Shown here in pieces: positions 38,161 to 45,833 of a stretch of 64,000 bases of DNA. Position 1 is the first letter of the stretch. Each line of letters starts with the position of its first letter. This DNA is from Propioniferax innocua (GTDB lineage: Bacteria; Actinomycetota; Actinomycetes; Propionibacteriales; Propionibacteriaceae). A program made the position numbers and the translations under genes. Where the stretch lies: contig NZ_VFOR01000001.1 in the NCBI RefSeq assembly GCF_006716235.1, forward strand, positions 372,001 to 436,000, read 5' to 3'. The notes under the pieces are model-generated. The model did not search any database, was not told the origin of the DNA, and saw only the letters and a list, made by a program, of their open reading frames with translations.

Positions 38161-38180
38161 AGGGAAGGTACACCTTCCTT
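38161..38180 (-). terminator. Short hairpin between acnA and the phosphofructokinase gene
   Basis: AAGGAAGG/CCTTCCCT-type stem with loop TGTA, upstream of acnA and just before the end of the phosphofructokinase gene at 38197 on the same strand. It may terminate the phosphofructokinase transcript's neighbour read-through only weakly; it has no T-run. Confidence 0.3.
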
Positions 38181-38196
38181 CCGCCTCACGGAGACC

Positions 38197-40422
38197 TCAC
38201 TGCCGCTCGGGCTCATTGGAAACCGCCTCGAGCACCGGCTTCAGCGTCATCCACCACTGCGCACGCGGGCGGCGGCATTCGAGATCGAAGTCGTCGAACA
38301 GGTGAGCCATCGGCGTGCGACGCACGTGTCCCTGGACCAACCCCACGGCTTCGGCGTCCGATGTTCCGGCCTCCACCCGCTGGGCCAAGTCGTCGATGGC
38401 ATGCATCACCAGACGCGTGGCCAGGGCGCGGTCGGCCGGGGTCGGATTTCCGCCCTGCTGGATGTGCCCAAGGACATTTTGTCGCACGTCATACAGGCCA
38501 CGACTCTCCTCGGCGAAGAGCCGACTGATGAAGTCGGTGGTGTAGAAGCGGTTGGCCTCTTCGTTGCGGATCGCGAGGAACAGGCGTCGGCCGTCGGCGA
38601 AACTGCTGCGCAGACGCGCCACATCACGGGAGAGGTCCTCAAGGGTGACCCCCTCCTCCTGCAGATAGACCCGCTCGGCTCCCCCGGCGAGGCCGCCCAT
38701 CATGGCCAGATATCCGCAGTGCCGGCCCATCACCTCAACCACGAAGCAACGCTGCGCCGCCGACGCAGACTGCTTGATGCGATCCAGCGCGTCGACGATC
38801 TCGTTGAGTGCGGTGTCCGCACCGATGGAGATCTCTGACGCCGGAAGGTTGTTGTCGATGCTGGCGGGCACCAGGACCATGGGAATGCGGAACGCAGGGT
38901 ACCGCTCACGCTCCTGCCACAGGTGATGCATTCCCTGATAGGCGTTGAACCCGCCGATGGCGAGGATTCCACGGATGTCCTGGTCTTCGAGAACGCGTGC
39001 GATCTGGAAGTAATCCTGGGTGTGGGGAAGGTCGCGACGGGTACCCAGCTCGGCGCCACCCACCGGGACCCAACCCTCCACATCGGCCCACCCCAGAGAG
39101 CGGAGTGCACCCGATGCCAGCCCCGGGAAACCGCCGGTCACACCCACGACGTCGAGCCCGCGCTCGATCCCCAGGCGCACCGCCGCGAAGGCGGCCGCGT
39201 TCATACCCGGCGCCAATCCCCCAGCATGCAGCACGGCAATACGCGGAGCGGCCTCCACCACGTCGACGCGAGGCGGTTCGGACATGTCACGGAAGACATC
39301 GCGCAGTTCACCAAAGGTGTCTCCACGCAAGGATGTCGCCTTCTCCACATCGCCGACCTCGATGGCCTCCGGGACCTCCCGGGTGGCGCGGACCGCGTCC
39401 ACAAGTGGAAGGCGCCCAACACGACCGTTGCGTTCGCACACGACAGGAAGCTGATCACCGGGCTCAGCGCCGAGCGCTGCGAGGGCTGCCTCATGGCCCA
39501 GCCACGTACTCATCCAGCGATCGAACGCGCTGGGAGAACCACCTCGCTGCACGTGGCCGAGGATCGTGACGCGGGCATCCTCACCGAGGCGTTCCTTGAG
39601 AACTCCTTGAACGTCATGAGCGGTGATCGGCTCCCCCTGCGCATCATGAACCCCCTCGGCCACGAGCACGATCGACTCACGCCGCCCCGCGTTGCGCCCC
39701 CGAGTGAGTTCGGCACACATGCGATCGACCCACTGCGGCCCCGGAGGCGTCTCTGGAATGAGGACGTAGTCACAGACACCGGCCACTGCAGCGTTGAGTG
39801 CGAGATAACCGCAGTGGCGCCCCATGACCTCCACAACGAATGTCCGCTGATGGCTCGCCGCCGTGCTCGAGAGGTCATCGAGGGCGTCGACGATGCGATG
39901 CAGAGCCGAATCGGCACCGATGGTGGTGTCGGCGCCGACGAGGTCGTTGTCGATGGAGCCGACCACACCGGCTCCCATAAGCATCGAATGCTCCTGCGCC
40001 TGCTCCTTGGAGAGATCACCGGATTCGACGAGCTCGGCCAGCAGATCGGGCCACTCCTCCCGGAAAGCATCCAGACCGGAGAGGGAACCATCGCCGCCGA
40101 TGACGATGAGGCGATCGATGCCGTGCTCCACGAGGTTGCGAGCCGCCCGGCGTCGGCCCTGGCGCTCACGGAAGTCACGGCTTCTGAAGGTCCCGATGAT
40201 GGTTCCACCCCGATGAAGGATGGAGCCGACGTCATCCCAACCGACCCGGCAAATGCCATCACCGCCATCGACGATGCCCTGATAACCCTCGGTGACCATG
40301 TACACCTCGGCATCCAGAGCAAGAGCCGTTCGCACCACCGCACGCACCGCGGCGTTCATCCCCTGCGCATCGCCACCACTTGTCAGTACTGCCAGCCTGC
40401 GTCCTGCGAAATCCGCTGCCAT
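38197..40422 (-). CDS. Duplicated, eukaryote-type 6-phosphofructokinase
   Basis: The 741-residue protein is two PFK domains in tandem. The N-half has intact catalytic motifs: GGDAQGMNAAVRA (16-28), IGGDGSLSG (108-116), GSIDND (155-160), SHQRTFVVEVMGRHCGYLAL and GHVQRGGSPSAFDR. The C-half keeps the fold but has GGFNAYQ (about 489) for GGDGS and SIDNN (about 522) for SIDND, as in the regulatory half of animal and fungal PFKs, along with ADTALN and RIKQSA. Most bacterial PFKs are single-domain. It would phosphorylate fructose 6-phosphate, with allosteric control through the C-half; ATP use is inferred from GGDG. It is probably monocistronic. Confidence 0.9.
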   Translation of the reverse strand: MAADFAGRRLAVLTSGGDAQGMNAAVRAVVRTALALDAEVYMVTEGYQGIVDGGDGICRVGWDDVGSILHRGGTIIGTFRSRDFRERQGRRRAARNLVEHGIDRLIVIGGDGSLSGLDAFREEWPDLLAELVESGDLSKEQAQEHSMLMGAGVVGSIDNDLVGADTTIGADSALHRIVDALDDLSSTAASHQRTFVVEVMGRHCGYLALNAAVAGVCDYVLIPETPPGPQWVDRMCAELTRGRNAGRRESIVLVAEGVHDAQGEPITAHDVQGVLKERLGEDARVTILGHVQRGGSPSAFDRWMSTWLGHEAALAALGAEPGDQLPVVCERNGRVGRLPLVDAVRATREVPEAIEVGDVEKATSLRGDTFGELRDVFRDMSEPPRVDVVEAAPRIAVLHAGGLAPGMNAAAFAAVRLGIERGLDVVGVTGGFPGLASGALRSLGWADVEGWVPVGGAELGTRRDLPHTQDYFQIARVLEDQDIRGILAIGGFNAYQGMHHLWQERERYPAFRIPMVLVPASIDNNLPASEISIGADTALNEIVDALDRIKQSASAAQRCFVVEVMGRHCGYLAMMGGLAGGAERVYLQEEGVTLEDLSRDVARLRSSFADGRRLFLAIRNEEANRFYTTDFISRLFAEESRGLYDVRQNVLGHIQQGGNPTPADRALATRLVMHAIDDLAQRVEAGTSDAEAVGLVQGHVRRTPMAHLFDDFDLECRRPRAQWWMTLKPVLEAVSNEPERQ

Positions 40423-40648
40423 GGGCCCATCATGCCGAGAGGATGAGGCGGCTCATCCCCGGGGCTCATACTCCGCACAGGCGATCACCTCCTGGAGCCG
40501 TGGAGGCTTGGCTGATCAGGGCTTGGCCCGACGAAGAGAAGTCGGCGACGACTCCGCGCGCCCCCATGCCGATCGGGACGCCACAGACCCGGAGCCCACG
40601 ATTCACTCTCCTCAGCCGTTCACATCCGATGTTTCCCCATGCCACAGA

Positions 40649-40674
40649 TTGACCATTTGGATAATTCTGGTCAA
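40649..40674. promoter_or_regulatory. Operator-like inverted repeat upstream of the hydrolase-TetR-hydrolase operon
   Basis: TTGACCA, 12 bp, TGGTCAA (8-bp arms with the flanking A/T), 10 nt before the likely first start codon. A GATAAT -10-like sequence lies between the arms. Length and symmetry fit a TetR-family site, and the operon encodes a TetR protein. The 260 bp upstream back to the phosphofructokinase start hold no convincing gene. Confidence 0.6.
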
Positions 40675-40683
40675 TATGTACAC

Positions 40684-41517
40684 ATGGTCACCGACGATCA
40701 ACAGCTGATCACCCTCGCCCGCGTTGGCTCGCTCCTGCACGCATGGTCGGCAGGCGACCCGAACCACCCAGCAGTGGTCCTCAGCCATGGAGCCGCCATG
40801 GATCATCGAACCTTCGACCCGAATCTGCATGCACTCTTAGAGGCCGGTTACCGCGTCCTCACATGGGACATCCGTGGCCATGGTCGATCGAAACCCCTGG
40901 GGAAGACACCCATCAGCGTCGAAGACATGGTCGACGATCTGATCGCAGTTCTGGACCACTTCGACGTCAACGCGCCCGCATGCATCGGCGGACATTCGCT
41001 CGGGGGTTACATCGCACAGAAACTTGTAAAGCGCGCCCCTGAACGAGTTGCAGCCCTGGTCATCATCGGCTCCACATGCACCACCATGCCCATCACCCGC
41101 ATGGAGAAGTGGGCACTCCAGTCGTCCCCGCAGTGGTTCCGGCCATGGCCATGGGGCCACCTGAAACGCACCATCGCGCAATCCACGGCACGCCACCAAC
41201 ACGTTCGCGACTATGCAGCAGAGGCAGCCGCAGCCCTGACCAAAGACGAATTCCTCGCCATCTGGCACGCCGTCTCGCACTGCATCCACCCCGAGCCTGA
41301 CTACCGCATCGAAGTTCCCCTGCTCCTCACACACGGCGCACAGGATCGAACTGGAAATGTTGCCCGAAGCGCGCCGAAGTGGGCCGCACGCGACCCCCAC
41401 TGCACCTACAGCGTAATCCCGGACGCATCCCACAATGCACATCAGGACAACCCCGAATTCTTCAATCAGGTCCTCTTGGATTTCTTGATCAAGCACTTTC
41501 CAGGAGCAGCCACATGA
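40684..41517 (+). CDS. Alpha/beta-hydrolase fold protein
   Basis: From ATG 40684 the protein has 277 residues: oxyanion segment LSHGAAMDHRTF, WDIRGHGRS, nucleophile elbow GGHSLGGYI (Ser105), acid in HGAQDRTGN and His in IPDASHNAH, so the triad is complete. It is closest to the haloperoxidase/esterase-like branch; the substrate is unknown. A frame extension to ATG 40639 would place the start upstream of the operator-like palindrome, so 40684 is preferred despite no ribosome site. It overlaps the TetR gene by 4 nt and is presumably controlled by it. Confidence 0.85.
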   Translation: MVTDDQQLITLARVGSLLHAWSAGDPNHPAVVLSHGAAMDHRTFDPNLHALLEAGYRVLTWDIRGHGRSKPLGKTPISVEDMVDDLIAVLDHFDVNAPACIGGHSLGGYIAQKLVKRAPERVAALVIIGSTCTTMPITRMEKWALQSSPQWFRPWPWGHLKRTIAQSTARHQHVRDYAAEAAAALTKDEFLAIWHAVSHCIHPEPDYRIEVPLLLTHGAQDRTGNVARSAPKWAARDPHCTYSVIPDASHNAHQDNPEFFNQVLLDFLIKHFPGAAT

Positions 41518-42203
41518 GCCAGCGCCGAACCCAGCTCCTGATCGCGGCAGCACGGCTGTTCGCCCACTACGGCTTCCGCAAGACGAGCGTGGAGGAAGTC
41601 ACAAGGTCGGCAGGAGTCTCGAAAGGGGCTTTCTATCTGGAGTTCCAAACCAAGGAAGACCTCTTCAGAGAAGTCGTGACCTCCGAGTTCTGCGCCTATC
41701 TGAATGACGCGGAAGAGCGCATCCTGGCCGACCAGGAGGGAGGACGCCTTTCAAGGATCTATCACCACAGCGTGGAGGCCCTGCTCGATCGCCCGTTCCT
41801 GCGAGCCCTCTACACCGACGCCGATGGCACCATGAACGGGATCCTCCATACGCATGGAACTGACCGTTACCACCCCCGCATACTTCTGGGAGCAGAGTTC
41901 ATTGCACAGATGCAGGCGAACGGGCTCCTGCGCGAAGACGCATCACCGGAAGAAACCAGCCACACCCTCAGCGTTTTGACGCTCGGCCCGCTGCTGGCCG
42001 AACCGCTCCTGCGCTTCCCGGAATCGCCGAGTTTGGAACAGACCCTCAAAAGCATCAGCAGGATGATCGTCGCATCGCTCGAAACGTACGACGGTGATCC
42101 TGCTGCCGGGAAGCGCGCTTTCCACAAACTGAAATCGCAGATGGTCGAAGCGCTCAAGGAGTCACGACCAGACGGTTCACACAGATCGGCTCCCGGCTCA
42201 TGA
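41514..42203 (+). CDS. TetR-family transcriptional regulator
   Basis: The 229-residue protein has the TetR HTH at about residues 8-55 (AAARLFAHYGFRKTSVEEVTRSAGVSKGAFYLEF) and a helical ligand domain of unknown specificity. ATG 41514 overlaps the upstream hydrolase stop, and its own stop overlaps the next hydrolase start, so the three genes form one translationally coupled unit. It most likely represses the operon by binding the palindrome at 40649. Confidence 0.92.
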   Translation: MSQRRTQLLIAAARLFAHYGFRKTSVEEVTRSAGVSKGAFYLEFQTKEDLFREVVTSEFCAYLNDAEERILADQEGGRLSRIYHHSVEALLDRPFLRALYTDADGTMNGILHTHGTDRYHPRILLGAEFIAQMQANGLLREDASPEETSHTLSVLTLGPLLAEPLLRFPESPSLEQTLKSISRMIVASLETYDGDPAAGKRAFHKLKSQMVEALKESRPDGSHRSAPGS

Positions 42204-43000
42204 AGCTCCATCGCCCCGGCACGTGGATCCACTACGAGACGCAAGGGCAAGGGCCGCCTGTCGTGCTGATCCATGCCATAAGCACCGGATCCCGAATGTG
42301 GACACGACAGGTCGAGGCTTTTACCGACCACGCGAGAGTGATCACGTTCGACGCACGTGGCGTGGGCCGCTCTGGCAATCTGACCGGCCCCCGTCACATC
42401 AGAGACCAGATATCAGACGATATTGCCGCATTACTTGATGAACTGGGCGAAGAGTCAGCCTTCATATGCGGAGTCAGTTTCGGCGGCGTGATCGCCCAGC
42501 ACTTCGCAGCCACACACCCACACCGTGTCGAGGCGCTCATGGTGGTCGATTCGTACGGGGACTCTCGACCTCTCTCCCTCTCCAGAGCGGCATGGCTGGC
42601 GAGCGTCTACGCCGGATCCGTCTCCAACTTCCTCCCTCGCACCCTCTTGACGGGGCTGATGCAGCAGGCCTACCGGCAGTGGCCGGAAGCCGCAGCACAC
42701 CTCGCCGACGCCGTTCGCAGCCTTCGCCCGTGGCAGGCGTTCTACACACGCAATGCGATCAACCTTGTCAACTACCTCCCCGCGATCACGTTGGCGAACT
42801 ACCCGGTCTGGTTTGTTCTCGGCGAGGACTCGTGGTGGAGGTCGGAGCGATTCGCGACAGAATTCGCAGCAGCCGTGCCGCGAGCCAAACTCATCAGAGT
42901 CCCAGACTCTGCAGATCCCACTCCTCTGTGCCAGCCGGAAACATTCAACGACATTCTTCGGAACGCTCTCATCGAGACCGGCCACGTCAAGAACGACTGA
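42200..43000 (+). CDS. Alpha/beta-hydrolase fold protein lacking the usual catalytic histidine
   Basis: The 266-residue protein has VVLIHAISTGSRMW, FDARGVGRSG, a nucleophile elbow GVSFGG (Ser93) and an acid-loop VLGEDSWW. Where related hydrolases end with a GH-x-P segment it reads VPDSADPTPLCQPETFN, with Asp in place of His. Either the His is supplied from elsewhere or the protein is not a normal esterase. It overlaps the TetR gene by 4 nt and belongs to the same operon as the hydrolase at 40684, to which it is only distantly similar. Confidence 0.82.
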   Translation: MKLHRPGTWIHYETQGQGPPVVLIHAISTGSRMWTRQVEAFTDHARVITFDARGVGRSGNLTGPRHIRDQISDDIAALLDELGEESAFICGVSFGGVIAQHFAATHPHRVEALMVVDSYGDSRPLSLSRAAWLASVYAGSVSNFLPRTLLTGLMQQAYRQWPEAAAHLADAVRSLRPWQAFYTRNAINLVNYLPAITLANYPVWFVLGEDSWWRSERFATEFAAAVPRAKLIRVPDSADPTPLCQPETFNDILRNALIETGHVKND

Positions 43001-43037
43001 CCAAGCAGCGTCCCGCATTGGAAGCACCGATGCCCCG

Positions 43038-44033
43038 TCACCGCCTCCGTGATACGAACTCCCGCACCCGCGCATTCAGTTCCTTCGCGTGTTCCCCATG
43101 GATGGCATGGGTGGCCTCCGGCTTGACCACCACTACTCCGCGCCTCAGCCGCACCCGCGCCACTTCCGCAGCCGCTGCTGGATCCACGTGCATCACCGAG
43201 CGCCCCGCGATGAACGCCTGCACCGGAACATCGAGTTCACCAAGGGCGGCCTCAGGAATCGGGGCAGGGGCTGGTTGCACCACTGAATAACCCTCGATCC
43301 CGGCACCGATGATGCGCGCCTCCGGAACCGACTCATCCACGGGCGCGCCACCTGCGGTCCACGACATGAACCAGTCGTCGTACCGATCCGGCATGAGCGG
43401 GAACTCGGTCAGCATGGCGGCCACCATGGTCTTCCCAGGTATGCGACTGAAGACCATCACCGGATCGAAGAGGCTCACCGAGGCCACCCTTGCCGGATGG
43501 CGGGTCGCATGGTTCATCGCAGTCCAGCCTCCGAAGGAGACCCCCACCAGGTGAACACGCTCGAGCCCCATCCCGGCCAGGGTCTCCTCGAGCCATTGGG
43601 CCTGGTCGGCAGAGTCGACCACCTTGCGCGTGGGCACCGACATGCCCGGCTGCCCCAACAGGTCGATCGCCACAACCGCACGGTCCGTGTACAAATCGGA
43701 CACCGTCCCCTGCCACATCGGGACCGGAGCACTGTGCCCCGGAAGAAGAACCAACGGATCACGTGCACGGTAGGCCGCATCAGCTCCCTGGCGCTCGAAA
43801 CGGTAGGCCCGAACGACTCCGAAGGATGTCTCGACATCATGAGTCTCGACAGGCTCGGGCATCAGCGCCAGCGTCTCCGCGTAGGTCTTCTCGAAACGCA
43901 GCCGCGACTCCTCCGAACGCCAATGGCTCAGTTCCGCACCATCCACCATCAACGCGACATTCAGCGCGACGAACCCCACGGGGATCCCCACTGCGATCAC
44001 CAGCACCCCCGTCACCATCCGCTTGATCCGCAC
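43038..44033 (-). CDS. Membrane-anchored alpha/beta-hydrolase
   Basis: From GTG 44033 (5 nt after AGGAGG) the protein has 331 residues. An N-terminal hydrophobic helix (about 6-28, VTGVLVIAVGIPVGFVALNV) is followed by a hydrolase domain with LLPGHSAPVPMW, nucleophile elbow GVSFGG, the acid region AGRSVMHVDP and His in PEATHAIHGEH. GTG 44036 and ATG 44018 are alternative starts. It is divergent from a TetR gene, with two operator-like sites between, so it is the likely target. The substrate is unknown. Confidence 0.85.
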   Translation of the reverse strand: MRIKRMVTGVLVIAVGIPVGFVALNVALMVDGAELSHWRSEESRLRFEKTYAETLALMPEPVETHDVETSFGVVRAYRFERQGADAAYRARDPLVLLPGHSAPVPMWQGTVSDLYTDRAVVAIDLLGQPGMSVPTRKVVDSADQAQWLEETLAGMGLERVHLVGVSFGGWTAMNHATRHPARVASVSLFDPVMVFSRIPGKTMVAAMLTEFPLMPDRYDDWFMSWTAGGAPVDESVPEARIIGAGIEGYSVVQPAPAPIPEAALGELDVPVQAFIAGRSVMHVDPAAAAEVARVRLRRGVVVVKPEATHAIHGEHAKELNARVREFVSRRR

Positions 44034-44065
44034 CACACCCTCCTCACCGAGCACGCGGCCACAAA

Positions 44066-44081
44066 CAATGCGACCGCATTG
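44066..44081. promoter_or_regulatory. TetR operator-like palindrome, site 1
   Basis: CAATGCG-AC-CGCATTG, a perfect 7-bp arm palindrome in the gap between the divergent hydrolase and TetR genes. Site 2 lies 16 bp downstream. Confidence 0.65.
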
Positions 44082-44097
44082 CAACTCTACCCCTTGA

Positions 44098-44113
44098 CGA
44101 TGCAGTCGCATTG
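44098..44113. promoter_or_regulatory. TetR operator-like palindrome, site 2
   Basis: Reads CAATGCGACTGCATCG on the minus strand, 14 of 16 bases like site 1, ending 13 nt before the TetR ATG. A TTGACG -35-like sequence (44094-44099) overlaps its edge. Two similar sites fit autorepression plus control of the divergent hydrolase. Confidence 0.6.
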
Positions 44114-44126
44114 CTACCGTGGGGTC

Positions 44127-44714
44127 ATGCCCCGCCACGCCGACCCCGAGCAACGTCGACGAGAGATCGCCCTGGGCGTCATCCACGTGATGATTCAGCA
44201 CGGCATCGAGGCCGTGAGTCTGCGCCGAGTCGCTGATGCCGCCGGAGTATCGATGGGGCGTGTCCAGCACTACTTCGCAACGAAGGACGACTTGCTGGTG
44301 CACGCCTGCCTGACCATCACCGAGCTTGCCGAGGACAGATACATCAAAGGCGATACCGATCCGCGAGCTCGCCTTCGCCATCTGCTGATGCAAGCGATAC
44401 CCACCAATGACATCGGCATCGCCGCTCTCTCGGCCTGGTACATGTTCATCACTGCCGCCGTCGCACACCCTCGGGTCGCTGCAGTGATTCGCGAGGCCTG
44501 GACCTCTCTGCATGACGAAATCACGTCGTTGACCTACGAGCTCGGGGACACTTCACCCGAAACAACCGCGAACCTGCTCGCCGCCGTCCTTGACGGGATC
44601 TGTCTTCGCGTGATCAACGGCGCGCTGTCGCCAGCTGAGGCACGGTCCGTTCTCGACCGGTCTCTCGATCGCTTGCTCCCCGGAGAATGCGGTCTCGCAC
44701 AAACACCCCGTTGA
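44127..44714 (+). CDS. TetR-family regulator whose 3' end lies inside a repeat element
   Basis: The 195-residue protein has a TetR HTH (about 12-55, ALGVIHVMIQHGIEAVSLRRVADAAGVSMGRVQHYFATKD) and a helical ligand domain. ATG 44127 follows two operator-like palindromes, and the divergent gene is the membrane-anchored hydrolase. The last seven residues (GLAQTPR, most of them) and the stop codon come from the 79-nt repeat that begins at 44693, so the original C-terminus may have been replaced by an insertion. Confidence 0.9.
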   Translation: MPRHADPEQRRREIALGVIHVMIQHGIEAVSLRRVADAAGVSMGRVQHYFATKDDLLVHACLTITELAEDRYIKGDTDPRARLRHLLMQAIPTNDIGIAALSAWYMFITAAVAHPRVAAVIREAWTSLHDEITSLTYELGDTSPETTANLLAAVLDGICLRVINGALSPAEARSVLDRSLDRLLPGECGLAQTPR

Positions 44715-44771
44715 ACGACTCAAGAGGGAAGATTTCCCTCCTGAGTCGCTGAGAGGCCGACAAATGCGAGG
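44693..44771. repeat. 79-nt palindromic repeat element, copy 1
   Basis: Outer arms CTCGCA/TGCGAG enclose a strong inner hairpin CGACTCAAGAGGGAA/TTTCCCTCCTGAGTCG-type (one mismatch). It matches the copy at 45632 at 78 of 79 positions in the same orientation. Near-identity between intergenic sequences implies recent copying. It supplies the stop codon of the TetR gene and could act as its terminator. Confidence 0.9.
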
Positions 44772-44789
44772 GCCCGCTAGCCTGGCGAC

Positions 44790-45623
44790 GTGCGCAAGGA
44801 TGCTTGGTCCCCGGAGGAGAACGCCGCCACCGTGACGGCCTACCTCGACATGCTCGAGCAGGAGCTGGCCGATCAGAGCTACTCCAAGGCCAACCACCGT
44901 CGACGGCTGCAGGAACGTTTTGGGCGGCGTGAGAGCGCCTACGAGTTCAAGTTCGCCAATATCAGCAGCGTGCTCCGGGATCTGCATTGCGTGTACATCA
45001 AGGGGTACAAGCCTCGCGGGAACCGCCAGCACAGCCTGGAGCACGAGGTCCGGCAACAACTCATGCGACGTGACGGGTTCATCGATCTCATGGAGCGGTC
45101 GGTGGATCACCCGGCCATCGAACGGCCAGACCTCGAGTGGGAGGTGATCAGCCCTCCCGATGACCTGATGCTGCGCGTTCCCGGGGCAGGACAGCACGGT
45201 GTCTTCGTCGATTTCGTCGCTCGTGAGGCGAACAACCGAAGCCTCGGTCGGGCCGGCGAGAAAGCCATGGTGCGGCGCGAACAGGCACGGCTGACCGAAG
45301 CCGGTCGCCCCGACCTCGCGGCCGAGGTCGTACATGTGAGCCAGACCGAAGGCGACGGTCTGGGGTACGACATCCGATCCTGGACGTTGGAGGAACGACC
45401 GCGACTCATCGAGGTCAAGACCACGCGGCAACCTCAGTCCTGGCCAATGATCGTGACTCGCAATGAGGTGTCGGTGAGTGAGAACCACAGTGACACCTAT
45501 GTGTTGGCCCGTCTCTACAACTTCAGTGAGAAGCGAATCGGGATCTACGAGTTGCCGGGCCCGATCGAACGGACATGCATTCTCGAGCCCACCACCTTCG
45601 AAGCATTGCCCCGCCCTTCCTGA
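44790..45623 (+). CDS. DUF3883 nuclease-like domain protein
   Basis: The 277-residue protein has a variable N-terminal part (an arginine-rich helical region, about 1-100, with YSKANHRRRLQERFGRRESAYEFKFANISSVLRDL) and a C-terminal DUF3883 domain (about 150-240). The latter includes NRSLGRAGEKAMVRREQARL, GLGYDIRSW and RLIEVKTTR, the D...ExK pattern of restriction-endonuclease-like folds. DUF3883 is often found in restriction and other defence proteins. Start GTG 44790. It sits between two near-identical palindromic repeats, beside a DUF559 gene. Direct catalytic activity is inferred only. Confidence 0.82.
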   Translation: MRKDAWSPEENAATVTAYLDMLEQELADQSYSKANHRRRLQERFGRRESAYEFKFANISSVLRDLHCVYIKGYKPRGNRQHSLEHEVRQQLMRRDGFIDLMERSVDHPAIERPDLEWEVISPPDDLMLRVPGAGQHGVFVDFVAREANNRSLGRAGEKAMVRREQARLTEAGRPDLAAEVVHVSQTEGDGLGYDIRSWTLEERPRLIEVKTTRQPQSWPMIVTRNEVSVSENHSDTYVLARLYNFSEKRIGIYELPGPIERTCILEPTTFEALPRPS

Positions 45624-45631
45624 CACCGCCA

Positions 45632-45710
45632 TCTCGCACAAACACCCTGTTGAACGACTCAAGAGGGAAGATTTCCCTCCTGAGTCGCTGAGAGGCCGAC
45701 AAATGCGAGG
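45632..45710. repeat. 79-nt palindromic repeat element, copy 2
   Basis: Differs from the 44693 copy by a single C-to-T change. It starts 9 nt after the DUF3883 stop. The next 120 bp contain two further copies of a 30-nt sequence, described at 45705. Confidence 0.9.
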
Positions 45711-45797
45711 TGCCGGAATCAGTGGGGCCGAGCCCAGGATCGTGGACGACAGGCTGGTGGGGGTGAAGGCGAGGTACCGGAATCGGTGGGCCGAGCC
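45705..45797. repeat. Direct repeat of about 30 nt upstream of the second DUF559 gene
   Basis: A segment beginning gcgaggtgccggaatc (45705-45734) recurs at 45769-45797 with two substitutions and one gap. The first copy overlaps the last bases of the 79-nt element. Confidence 0.75.
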
Positions 45798-45833
45798 GGT
45801 GTGTCGCTTCGTGAATCAGGCAAAAATGCCGAC

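Noticed and set aside
40423-40683. Small plus-strand gene in the gap after the phosphofructokinase start
   Set aside because: The frame (about 90 codons) has no ribosome site, unusual composition and no recognisable family; the gap is more simply promoter and operator sequence.
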